Shown: positions 23,327-34,880 of the stretch, piece by piece
Layout: each line of letters starts with the position of its first letter
Numbering within the stretch: position 1 is the first letter of the stretch
Origin: Panax quinquefolius
Lineage: Eukaryota; Streptophyta; Magnoliopsida; Apiales; Araliaceae
NCBI GenBank assembly: GCA_020205615.1
Contig: CM035170.1
Span: 32,240,123 to 32,304,122, forward strand
Reading direction: 5' to 3'
Length of the DNA: 64,000 nucleotides
Position numbers and translations under genes: made by a program
Notes under the pieces: generated by a model
Seen by the model: only the letters and a program-made list of their open reading frames with translations
Database searches by the model: none
What the model was told of the DNA's origin: nothing

Positions 23327-24139
23327 CCGTCTAAGCTATTTGGTCAGCTAGACGCAACTTTTGAAATGTTGTTGAATATGATAAAAACCTTTTTGTATCC
23401 AATAAATTTGTTTTGGTTCAGATTCCAGTCTAAGTATGAACATCCCGATCATGGGAAAACTTTTATGCGCCCAAGGCGGACCGAGTGAACGATCCTATCG
23501 TTCTTGTAATGTAGTATTAATCAATACAGGGTCCATGGGATGTACACCCTCGTGCCCGTAAGCTATGACGGTTTACAGATGAAGTTCTGCTAAACCTTAT
23601 CGAAAATTTAAAACAATGTTCATAGTATGTCGACTACCCTATATATATAGTCTATACGTAGTTTCAAAAATTTGGGATAAAATTGTTATGTTATTATTAT
23701 CGGTTTAGTTTACTTCACAACTATGAATTCGTTGTAGAAGTGATGTACAAAGAAAACATTTATTTATTTCAGCTAATTATGCTTATAATTGTTATTACTT
23801 GCTGGGCACCCAAATGCTTATTCTTGCTTTACATTAAATGTTTTCAGCTAGGCATGATCAACCCGAAGGTTCAGACAGGAACAAGTGAAAAGGAAAGCAA
23901 ATAGTATATGTTTAATGATATCTTTTGTAATAGTTAGACAATATATAGACAATGATATGTATTATTTATCATGTAAAGAATGTAGTAAAGGTTGCGTATT
24001 TGGGATTAGACTCTGATAAATGTAAGATAAGTTTGATATTTATATTATTGTTATTATTATTAATATTATTCGGCTCATAGAAATTATATCGTGAAGCACC
24101 GAGTTCGGGTTTCAAGTACCTGAATTTGGGGGCGTCACA
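23125..24139 (+). mobile_element. Family A LTR 3, 3' part
   Basis: Resumes LTR3 after B, beginning with the right TSD copy TATAT (23125-23129). Contains the TA microsatellite and ends GGGGGCGTCACA before a PBS. Confidence 0.92.
23260..23325. repeat. (TA)n microsatellite in LTR3
   Basis: About 66 bp of pure TA. Confidence 0.97.
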
Positions 24140-25895
24140 TTATGGTATAAGAGCTTTAGGGTTAAAAACCTTAGGTGGGCTAGACCTTAGGCTATAACCT
24201 TAGAACAAAGGAAAACGTTGAAAATATAAATAACTCATATAGAGTTTATAAGGAGATGAATTGAATAAATTCATCGTTAAACGAAATAAAAGATAACTTG
24301 TATAAAACTATTATTTGTTGTATGTATATATTAGATGATAATTAGGATAACTTAAGTGTGTAAATGACAGATAACAAAGGATTAGGATACCCTCAAATCA
24401 TAAAGTAGAAGTCAACCTCCATAACCTAGCCAATATCAAAGTCAATAGCTGAAATAGAGGCTCACATTGATAGCTACCTCAATGAGGTGGTTGTTTTGAA
24501 AAGTATAGTACCAGACCCTGAAATGATAAGTATGAGTGATAGGTAAAGTATAGTTAAAGAATATGTGGTCAATGTCGAGTTCTTAAACTCATATGTTTGT
24601 GTTGAGTTCTTAAACTCATAATGTATGGTAAGTTGGACGAACTAGGAGTATTTAGGTATGAATGGATTATTGAAGATAATGGGAATAGACAGATTTCTAA
24701 GCAATTGATCCTTAGTGGAGGCGTAAGAAATAAGTAGTACTAGTATTATTTAAATATGTATGATTCTATGTTATGTATATGATAGGTATGTTTGTATAAG
24801 GTAATATTTTTCAAATTTTGTATAAGTGGTGGCAGCGATTCCCGACTTTTGAGTCACAAAGGGATAACAGATGTTTAAAGCAGTATGTGCTTTGGTATGT
24901 CAAGTGTTAGGAATATGAGTCTATGATGGATTAATGAAATAAATTGGTATAAAGATAGTAGTTAATTATATGAGTACTGGTTAATGCAGAAAACCAAAAT
25001 TTTAAAATATATAATATTTTGAATACATGATAAATAAAAAGTTTTGTGTTAAATGTTAAGCGTATACGATAAGGTTTAGAAAGTAAGTTAATGAAGAATA
25101 ATTTATGATAATGCCGCCAAGAAGAAAATGAAACCCAAGGATAGAAGAACCTATCAACAAAGTTGGAGGACAACCAGACCCGATACAGAATTATGCGAAT
25201 ATGGACGATCAAGCTATGCAGAACGGAATACCAGCCGCGAAAAGATCTGCCAGATAATCGAACGATAAACGTCAAAGACTTCAAGGCGTTCAGATCTTTG
25301 CCAGATTTAGAGGATCAACCCGACTGTAAAGCGTTTGTGATAGCTAGGATAACGGAGGGGAAAAAGATAGTTTTATCACCTATACGATAAAAAAAAGAAA
25401 AGAGATAAAGGGCAAGTCTGTGTGTTTTAAGTGTGAATCAATGGAGCATAATGTGAAAGACTATTCAAGAAGGAGAAGGGAGGCAAGGAATACGAATACG
25501 GGAAAAGGCAGCAGAACATTGGCGATAACGGGACCAACTTCAACAAATGAACCAACAGAACCAACCGAAGGAGTCTTCAACACTGACCATTCAAGAAATC
25601 AGAGCGGTAGGGATGCAACCCGTATTACTCGAATAAATTTTATTTCTTATATATTATTTTCTTATATATAGTAAATTATTTTATAAATTATTTTGAAGGA
25701 GGAAATTGAATTCTATTAGAAATCAATTTTTTGTATGAGCATATAGATAAACTTTATGTTGAATAGTTAAAGATCGGATTCGATCAATTTTGATCGAGAT
25801 CTACTCACAATGATTGTGTATGCTATGTACCACGGTATGTATAGGTTTTAAAAGCGGTGATTACGGGGGACGTAAATCTTTATAAGGGAGGTGAA
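24140..25895 (+). mobile_element. Family A internal domain 3
   Basis: PBS region 24143-24154 reads TGGTATAAGAGC (one mismatch), so priming may be impaired. Twin stem-loops at 24577-24590 and 24604-24617. Gag remnant 25111-25671. Polypurine tract AAGGGAGG at 25884-25891. Closest to internal domain 2. Differences from it cluster at CAG/CTG (for example near 25290 and 25597). Confidence 0.9.
25111..25671 (+). pseudogene. gag: A gag remnant 3
   Basis: MPPRRK then TGA at codon 7. Knuckle CFKCESMEHNVKDY, last Cys lost as in copy 2. The GVFN tail is frameshifted just where the sequence differs at CTG/CAG (25580-25620), possibly sequence error. Confidence 0.77.
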
Positions 25896-27732
25896 TGTAA
25901 CAACCCGATATTTTTTATATAAATAAATCGTAAATTTTATGTATAATATTTTTTTTATTTTTAAAGATGAGGATTTGTACAAGATAATGTATGTATGTAA
26001 TTATGTAATAAATAAAAATATATTTATTACATGAATGTTTCACAAATAATTTTATTTTAGAATTATTGAATAATATAAAGTATATTCTTATAATAATTAA
26101 TTTACAAAGTGAAAATATTTTTATTAATTATTTTCTATGAAAACATGATTATTATATTATTTAAATAATATATGAAATGATTATAGAATGATTATAATAA
26201 TTATTTTATTATATGAATTTATTTCGGATTAATTAAGTTATTTATTTTAACTTAATTATTAATGTTATATATAATGAGATAAATCGAGATATGGAATCCA
26301 AACCTAATTTTGGATTTAGATCAAGGAATGAGAATATTAATATGATAATTTTAATTCGGTGCTATGAATATGTACGACATATGTGTACAATGATAATGGT
26401 TGTCAATTATGATACAGTATTACAAAACTCTAGTAATAGTTTAATAAACCCTAATTCGATAGTCAAATAAGACTGTAAGATTTCAAGTAATTACGTTATG
26501 TTATGAATGTTACGTGTTATGTGGTATATGATTTGTATTATCGATTTTAACGCTAATTATGGAAAAACCCTAGTTAGTAATTTAAGAACCCTAATACTAG
26601 AAACCCAATTATTTTGAACCCTAATTAATATTTATGGACTCTAATTGATTAAAAACCCTAATTCAAAAGTCAATTATGACTTTAAAGAATTTGTTAAGTC
26701 ATTTTGTAGTTATAATACTATGTTAATGTGTCTAATGACATTTATTATACATTTATATTATAATTAGGAAAAACCTAATTTCTAAACATAAAAACCCTAA
26801 TTTCTAAATGTTAAAAACCTTAATTAGAAACCCTAATTTAAAACTCACTTTGATTTCAAAGCTGCTATGTATCAAGCAAGTGATTACGATTACGGTGAAG
26901 TATTATAAAATTTTATATTGATTCGGTAAACCCTAATTAATATTTAGAAATATTAAATTTCTAGAAAATCCTAATATTTATATTAGAAACCCTAATATTT
27001 AAAATTAAACCCTAATTGCTAAATTAGCAAAGTTAATAATAATTAGAGATATTAAACCCTAATGTTCAGTATAAATTAATTAAAAATTAATTTAATTAAG
27101 GAAACCCTAATTTCAATTTTTTAGAAACTAAATTTTTTAGTTTTATTTTATTTATTTATTTTTTGTATATTTCTTTTACAAACCCTAGTTGGAAAATCCT
27201 ATAATTTGTGCTAAACCTTAGGGTTAAACCCTAAGGGTTTGACAAGTTACAATATTGCCATTAAAATGATTTTGCCCTTATTGCATAATTGTAACTAGCT
27301 TGAATTATTGGCCAACACTTTAGCTGGTTACCAACTCTTGACTTTCCTAGCAATTAAAATCTCGAAAATCAAATCAACAAAGACTTTATACTGATGTATC
27401 TAGATCTCTGCTATGTGTTTAGCTTTTGGGTTTTAATTGTTTAATCTTGTAGTATATCATGAGATCTATACTCGGAAGTTGAATCTAGTCATAGCCTTTA
27501 ATAGAAAGCATGTTATTCGTGGTCAAATGTCGCTGATTGATTTAACCTTGTGCACCATTTCTAGGTAACCCAAAATGGGTTCTCAATGTCTCGAAGTTAT
27601 CAAGACTCTATATCTGCTCGATTTTGGTGTTTTAAGTTCTTTGTTGAATCCATGTTGAAATATGTTATGTACACTTTTGATATATGTTTATAGTACATCT
27701 AGATATCAAATAAATCGGATTTAGTGATGGGT
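25896..27732 (+). mobile_element. Family A LTR 4, 5' part
   Basis: TGTAACAACCCGATA start. Holds the AT hairpin, telo-boxes, and the same 385-bp deletion as LTR3 and LTR5. Broken at 27732 by a solo LTR; continues at 30248. Confidence 0.9.
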
Positions 27733-30247
27733 CGTGACGCCCCCAAAATTAGGTATACATCACCCATCTTGAAGTCGCCACTTACATGGCACGCAATTTA
27801 AATACAACTTATTAACATAACTGTCGTGGTACAATACGACATAAACCGTGAGTTTAAATACAAATATCGCTCTACTAGATATTATACAAACTCAAACAAA
27901 AGTCCTCATTACAGCTTATTATCACACTATTTTACGTATAGTGAGGGACTACTAATGCTATCTTCGGACCATCACTGCTTTCCGACTGCCCCAAATATAT
28001 TATCATTTCACAAGAGAAAAAGTGAAAGAAAGGGTGAGCTCAACTAGCCCAAAGAAGAAATATCACGACTAAGATAATGCGAATAAATTATCAATAGTCT
28101 TCAATAATGTTAAACCGATAAAATACAATAGACAAACAGTTTAAATATAGCGGCGAATATGCAATCCATTAAAAGAGTCAAGTAGAAAATAAAGTCTACT
28201 ATCTTTTAGGTTTTAAAAGGTTTTTCATCACTGTTATAGCTGAGACTCAGCTTTAATAAATATTCCACATCATCGAATCACCCCTGCACTACGGCCAAGG
28301 ATATTCTTTAGTATCACGACCACAATTATTCATGCACTACGGGCCAAGAATATTTGTGTATTCATTAATGGTCATGATCATGCCAACAACTGTCCATCAA
28401 TGCACTACGGCCACTGAGGATTTTTATCACATCATTTGTAACATTACTACCATGATTACAATCGAATAGTCTCTCGTCATAATCATACCAAGTCCATCTA
28501 TGCACTACAAAAGCCACGATGACTTTCAAAAAAATATAAACATGAGGATGATAACAATGATATAAGAATTCAATAAAACAAGTTCAAGAATTATTTTATC
28601 CGTGAATTATTAACGCCCAAATTGTCAACGTGACATCGCTTTTGTAGAGTAAAATTCAAGAATGATCGTAAGAATATTTCCATGAAAAGATATCGGATGA
28701 AACGCAAATATCGAGGATATTCTACTAATTTCATGGAGTATAGAAGTCAAAGTTTTAACCAACCGGGTATAATAAAGAATGGAATAACAAAAGAAATCAC
28801 CATGCATGCGATGATCAATCACAGACATAAAGGTTATTCCAATGAATAATAAATAACGGAACCAAAATCGTGAAATTCACACCGAGCAGGATGTTCCAAA
28901 GAATAATAAAGATGGAACTGTGATCCGGTGTAAACACACGTATAGGATATTCCAATAGAATAATAAAGATTTTAACCAGTCCTTAGCCAAAAACACATGC
29001 ATGTGATGTTCCAATGAATAATAAAGGCGGAACCAGTCCTGTAAAACACACGCATGTGATGTTCCAACAGTAACAATAGAAGAATGTCACCAAGTATAGG
29101 TAAACCACTTATACAAGTTTATTCCAATGTAATAATAAGCAATGGAATAACAATGATTCTTCATGAATAAGAAAGAATAACACCCTTTACATTTGGTAGG
29201 AGATTGAATACTTTGCTGCAGGTAGTAACAAAATACTCTTCTTCTTTCTCTCTTATTCTCTATACTTTCTCTCTATAGCTTGAATGAATTAAGTGAAAAA
29301 TAATGAAGCCCTAGGACTCTATTTATAGAAGGTTTCTAGCTTAGCACCCGCTTAATGAAAAAGGCAAGTGGCTTCGACGTAATCGGGTTGACGCTTTAAT
29401 GTGTGAAACGACAAGTGGTTCGGCCTTTAATGTGAAACGACAAGTGGTTCGACGTCGGTAAAGGTAATTACTATTAACGAAGGTAAATACTATTGACGAA
29501 GGTAAATACTATTCACAAGGGTAATTACTATCGATGAAAGGTAAATACTATTCACAAGGGTAATTACTATCGATTTAAGGTAAATACTATTCACAAGGGT
29601 AATTACTATATCGACGAAGGTAAATACTATTGATGAAGAGACTCTTAGATGATGACATATGAGCCCCCATAAAATAATCAAACTTACCACAAATCATAAC
29701 ACATATTTAATCTTTCAATAATTATTAATCATTTATAACTTGTCGTCTCAATTATTGATTTAATACTATAACATATTATACGAGATGATCTTGTGACAAT
29801 AATTGAATCAATAATATAAGAGATATGATGCAAACAATTATCAGAGCAATAATTGAGCATAGCCGAAAGTGACTTCTCACGTAAGCATCAATAATCAATA
29901 CCGCGGCTACTATGCAACCACGCCAGACATCGTATTTTTTTACCAATTTAGTAGTTCAGCTTTTAATTCTTAACACCTCCGCCGTTATTTTTATAAAAAT
30001 ATTTTTGTCGCTTTTCTCAATCCGACAATAATGTTGTGGGGTCCACCAATGATTGAGCCATTGCATTTAATATTCCTAACAAAAGAATATTCCCCACCAA
30101 ACGAATATTTTATAACAACTTGCATACTTTTGCAAAATTTATAAATATTACCCACAACTATAACATTATATCAAATTTATTCCATAATATTCAAAAATAA
30201 TATTTATAGAAAAATTCATCTTTATTTATAAAAGCTAGGGTCTTACA
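27733..30247 (-). mobile_element. Solo LTR of family C nested in A LTR4
   Basis: 2.5 kb with window ends CGTGACGCCCCC and GGTCTTACA, no internal region. Matches the C LTR at 57626-60289 in opening sequence and layout, including TGCACTACGGCCA repeats (28280-28510), a minus-strand CTATAAATAG TATA box (29319-29328) and CACGTAAG. It lacks the GGGCTTTCC...GGTGACCAAACC block. Tandem AAGGTAAATACTATT-type repeats of about 30 bp occupy 29460-29640. The intact site reads GTGACCGGTCAAAC; flanks here read GTGATGGGT and GGTCAAAC, so the TSD was probably CCGGT but is corrupted. Solo LTRs arise by LTR-LTR recombination. Confidence 0.85.
29460..29640. repeat. About 30-bp tandem repeats in the solo LTR
   Basis: Repeats of ACTATTCACAAGGGTAATT and GAAGGTAAATACTATT in about five copies. 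Not seen in this form in the C LTR at 57626-60289. Confidence 0.75.
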
Positions 30248-32254
30248 GGTCAAACTAGTAGGGTCAAGCACAAAATGGTTATTTGGGTAACCCAAAGAAA
30301 CCGAAGAACACGCGTCGACATGCATCGTTGTTGGGTCGAGATCTATTGATTCTCACGATGTTTTATTGATATTTAGTATTATATCTCTTCATTTACATAC
30401 TGCTATATACACTGCACCCTTTATATCACACAAACATTACATGTATTATAAGTTATAGAAGCCCAAAGTGAACGATCATCGAATCGTTCTTTATTTACGG
30501 GTAACCCGAAATGAAGAATGTGTCCGATCTCTTTCAAGGCTCGGATCTCGCTTAGTTTAATGGTTGTTGATCATGTTTGTTGTTGTATAATGTAGTCCTC
30601 CACTAGCACTACAATCTCGACCATCGTGAACGTGCCCGTAAACACATTACATCGTTCTTAATTCACTATCAAAAGTAGCTATGTCGCAAGATTTATTATG
30701 AATGTTCTTGAGAGCTCAAAAACACCTATGGCGGCGTTTACGCCGCAAAGGGCTTTAGACGATGACAAAGATATATTATTTTCTCAAATTAATTAATTTA
30801 ATTAAATAAATAGAAAAAATAGTTTTAAATTATTAAAAATATAGAATAAATTATTAAAAATTATTTTAAGGTCCTAAAATTATATTTTAATTATTTTAAA
30901 TATATTTCATAAATATATAATATTTTTGGAATATTAAAAGTATTTAATTTATATAATTATAATATTAAATAAATTATTTAAAAATAATTTTAATACATAA
31001 AAATAATTTAAAATTATATTATGGTATAAAAAATAATTTAAGTTATTTTGATAACTTTTAATATTTTTGATGAATTTCATTAATTAATTAATATTAATGA
31101 TAATTAAGTTATTTATTTAATATATTAAATAAATTATGAAAAATAGAATTAATGATTTAAAAATTATAGAAAATCATTTTAAATGAAAATAAAGTGTTTA
31201 AAGATATTTTAAGTTATAAAATATAAATTTTAATATTTAAAGGATTATTTCATTAATAATTTAATATTAATGATATTAATTTAATAATAAATTATATTAA
31301 GTTTATTTATAATTATATTAAATAAATTATTTAAAATAATTTTATCTATTTAAAAATCATTTAAAAAGGAATAAATGAATTAAAAATATTTTAATTTATA
31401 ATTAATGACTTTTAATATTTTGATAGATAATGTAGTAATATTTTAATATTAATGATAATTATTTAAAATGATTTTAAATATTTTAAAAATCATTTAAGGG
31501 TAATATTAATACTTTAAAAGTATTTGAGTTATTATAAATAACTTTAACCTTTTTAGGCGATGGTTTCATTAATAGTTTAATATTAATTAAATATTAATGA
31601 TAATAGGATAATTTAATATATAAATCATTTAATAATTACGTGTTTGAAAATTTGTGATAAATTATAATAAATGTTTAAAAATTATATTAAGTCGTTTAAA
31701 AATGATATGATCATACTTAAATAGTCTAATTATATATTAAACTTCGATATAGAGTCTTAGACTCGATAATTACCCGATAAAGTCGCTTGCATAATCGATA
31801 TTTTGAAATTGATCTGGACTTAGATAATTTGATTAGATATGTGTTTATTTATGATTTAATGGTTGTTAAACATATGTGACAATGTGATTAGGTTATGTGC
31901 TGACTGCGAATTGTAGTACTATGTGTTATTGTATGTTGTTCTAATCGAACGAATGATCTTATTACTGATAGGTGTTATATAAAGATAGAACTAAGTTCTG
32001 AATCGTAGTAGCGTCATATCACGCAAGTATCTTACCTTTACATTTCCTTTATGCAATGGACATGAGTAAGAAGTTTCAGAATTATATTATTATTATGCTA
32101 TATTATTAACTCTATTGTGATATATTCTATATTCGATCATTGTTTATCAACATGTTAGTATATGGTAATTGGATATATATATTTTGTTCGTTAATTTCTA
32201 TATATAGTTATACAAGTGTCCCCACTTGGATAACCATTATATTTAATCACATAT

Positions 32255-32324
<70 letters not shown>

Positions 32325-33125
32325 AAGCTATTTGGTCAATTAGACGCAACTTTTGAAATGTTGTTGAATATGATAAAAACCTTTTGTATCCAATAAATTT
32401 GTTTTGGTTCGATTCCATCCTAAGTATGAACATCCCGATCATGGGAAAACTTTTATGCTTGGTGAATAGAGTGAAACGATCCTATCGTTCTTGTAATGTA
32501 GTATTAATCAATACAGGTCCATGGGATGTACACCTCGCGTCTGTAAGCTATACGGTTTGGTTTGGATGAAGTTCGCTAAACCTTATCGAAAATTTAAAAC
32601 AATGTTCATAGTATATCGACTACCCTATATATATAGTCTATACGTAGTTTCAAAAATTTGGGATAAAATTGTTATGTTATTATTATCGGTTTAGTTTACT
32701 TCACAACTATGAATTCGTTGTAGAAGTGATGTACAAAGAAAATATTTATTTATTTCATCTAATTATGCTTATAATTGTTATTACTTGCTGGGCACCCAAA
32801 TGCTTATTCTTGCTTTACATTAAATGTTTTCAGCTAGGCATGGTCAACCCGAAGGTTCAGACAGGAACAAGTGAAAAGGAAAGCAAATAGTATATGTTTA
32901 ATGATATCTTTTGTAATAGTTAGACAATATATAGACAATGATATGTATTATTTATCATGTAAAGAATGTAGTAAAGGTTGCGTATTTGGGATTAGACTCT
33001 GATAAATGTAAGATAAGTTTGATATTTATATTATTGTTATTATTATTAATATTATTCGGCTCATAGAAATTATATCGTGAAGCACCGAGTTCGGGTTTCA
33101 AGTACCTGAATTTGGGGGCGTCACA
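30248..33125 (+). mobile_element. Family A LTR 4, 3' part
   Basis: Continues LTR4: mixed block, hairpin repeats (about 30960-31740), candidate TATA (31976-31984), TA microsatellite (32257-32322), end at GGGGGCGTCACA. The stretch 30290-30760 and 31770-32010 differs from the other copies mostly at CAG/CTG/CCG. Confidence 0.9.
32257..32322. repeat. (TA)n microsatellite in LTR4
   Basis: About 66 bp of TA. A reading frame across it (IYIYIY...) is an artefact of the repeat. Confidence 0.97.
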
Positions 33126-33128
33126 TTA

Positions 33129-33140
33129 TGGTATCAGAGC
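33129..33140 (+). other. Primer-binding site (A unit 4)
   Basis: Intact TGGTATCAGAGC, three bases after the LTR end. Confidence 0.93.
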
Positions 33141-34096
33141 TTTAGGGTTAAAAACCTTAGGTGGGCTAGACCTTAGGCTATAACCTTAAAACAAAGAGAA
33201 ACGTTGAAAATATAAATAACTCATATAGAGTTTATAAGGAGATGAATTGAATAAATTCATCATTAAACGAAATAAAAGATAACTTGTATAAAACTATTAT
33301 TTGTTGTATGTATATATTAGTTGATAATTAGGATAACTTAAGTGTGTAAATGACAGATAACAAAGGATTAGGATACCCTCAAATCATAAAGTAGAAGTCA
33401 ACCTCAATAACCGAGCCAATATCAAAGCCAATAGCTGAAATAGAGGCTCACATTGATAGCTACCTCAATGAGGTGGTTGTTTTGAAAAGTATAGTACCAG
33501 ACCCTGAAATGATAAGTATGACTGATAGGTAAAGTATAATTAAAGAATATGTGGTCAATGTCGAGTTCTTAAACTCATATGTTTGTGGTGAGTTCTTAAA
33601 CTCATAATGTATGGTAAGTTGGACGAACTAGGAGTAGTTAGGTATGAATGGATTATTGAAGATAATGGGAATAGACAGATTTCTAAGCAATTGATCCTTA
33701 GTGGAGGCGTAAGAAATAAGTAGTACTAGTATTATTTGAATATGTATGATTCTATGTTATGTATATGATAGATATGTTTGTATAAGGTCATATTTTTCAA
33801 ATTTTGTATAAGCAGTGGCAGTGATTCCCGACTTTTGAGTCACAAAGGGATAACAAATGTTTAAAGCAGTATGTGCTTTGGTATGTCAAGTGTTAGGAAT
33901 ATGAGTCCATGATGGATTAATTAAATAAATTGGTATAAAGATAGTAGTTAATTATATTAGTATTGGTTAATGCAAAAAACCAAAATTTTAAAATATATAA
34001 TATTTTGAATACATGATAAATAGAAAGTTTTGCGTTAAATGTTAAGCGTATACGATAAGGTTTAGAAAGTAAATTAATGAAGAATAATTTATGATA

Positions 34097-34659
34097 ATGC
34101 CGCCAAGACGAAAATGAAACCCAAGGATAGAAGAACCTATCAACAAAGTTGGAGGACAACCAGACCCGATACAGAATTATGCGAATATGGACGATCAAGC
34201 TATGCAGAACGGAATACCAGCCGCAGAAAGATTTGCCAGATAATCGAACGACAAACGTCAAAGACTTCAAGGCGTTCGTACTGCCAGGATTTAGAAGATC
34301 AACTGACCTGTTGCAACGTTTGTGATAACTTGGATAACGGAGGGGCAAAAGATAGTTTTGTCACCTATACGATAAAAAAAGGAAAGGAGATAAAGGGCAA
34401 GTCTGTGTGTTTTAAGTGTGAATCAATGGAGCATAAGGTGAAAGACTGCTCAAGAAGGAGAAAGGAGGCAAGGAATACGAATATGGTAAAAGGCAGCAGA
34501 ACATTGGCGATAACGGGACCAACTTCAACAAATGAACCAACAGAACCAACCGAAGGAGTCTTCAATATGACTATTCAAGAAACTGTAGCAGCCTGGGATG
34601 CAATTCCAGGTATTACTCGAATAAATTTTATTTCTTATATATTATTTTCTTATATATAG
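34097..34659 (+). pseudogene. gag: A gag remnant 4, with intact CCHC in a 181-codon open frame
   Basis: The old gag ATG (34097) still stops at codon 7 (MPPRRK*). The next ATG overlaps that stop (ATGA, 34114) and opens an out-of-frame 181-codon frame that runs through to the zinc knuckle because TAG in the other copies is TTG here (about 34331). The knuckle is intact: C99-x2-C102-x4-H107-x4-C112, followed by an Arg/Lys-rich stretch (SRRRKEARN) and the EPTEPTEGVFNMT tail. The N-terminal half is not gag-like in this frame, so the long frame is probably chance. If made, it would be a small basic zinc-knuckle protein. No evidence of expression. Confidence 0.6.
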
Positions 34660-34880
34660 TAAATTATTTTATAAATTATTTTGAAGGAGGAAATTGAGTT
34701 CTATTAGAAATCAATTTTTTGTATGAGCATATAGATAAACTTTATGTTGAATAGTTAAATATCAGTTCGATCAATTTTGATCGAGATCTACTCACAATGA
34801 TTGTGTATGCTATGTACCCTGGTATGTATAGGTTTTAAAACGGTGATTCTGGGGACGGAATCTTTATAAGGGAGGGTGAA

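Larger units (their letters stand above)
33126..34880 (+). mobile_element. Family A internal domain 4
   Basis: PBS TGGTATCAGAGC at 33129-33140. Twin stem-loops at 33563-33576 and 33590-33603. Gag remnant from 34097, with the longest open frame of any A copy (34114-34659). Polypurine tract AAGGGAGGG at 34868-34876. The best-preserved internal domain. Confidence 0.92.

Noticed and set aside
32140..32343. Reading frame with a long IYIYIY run
   Set aside because: It is translated (TA)n microsatellite; no conserved domain.
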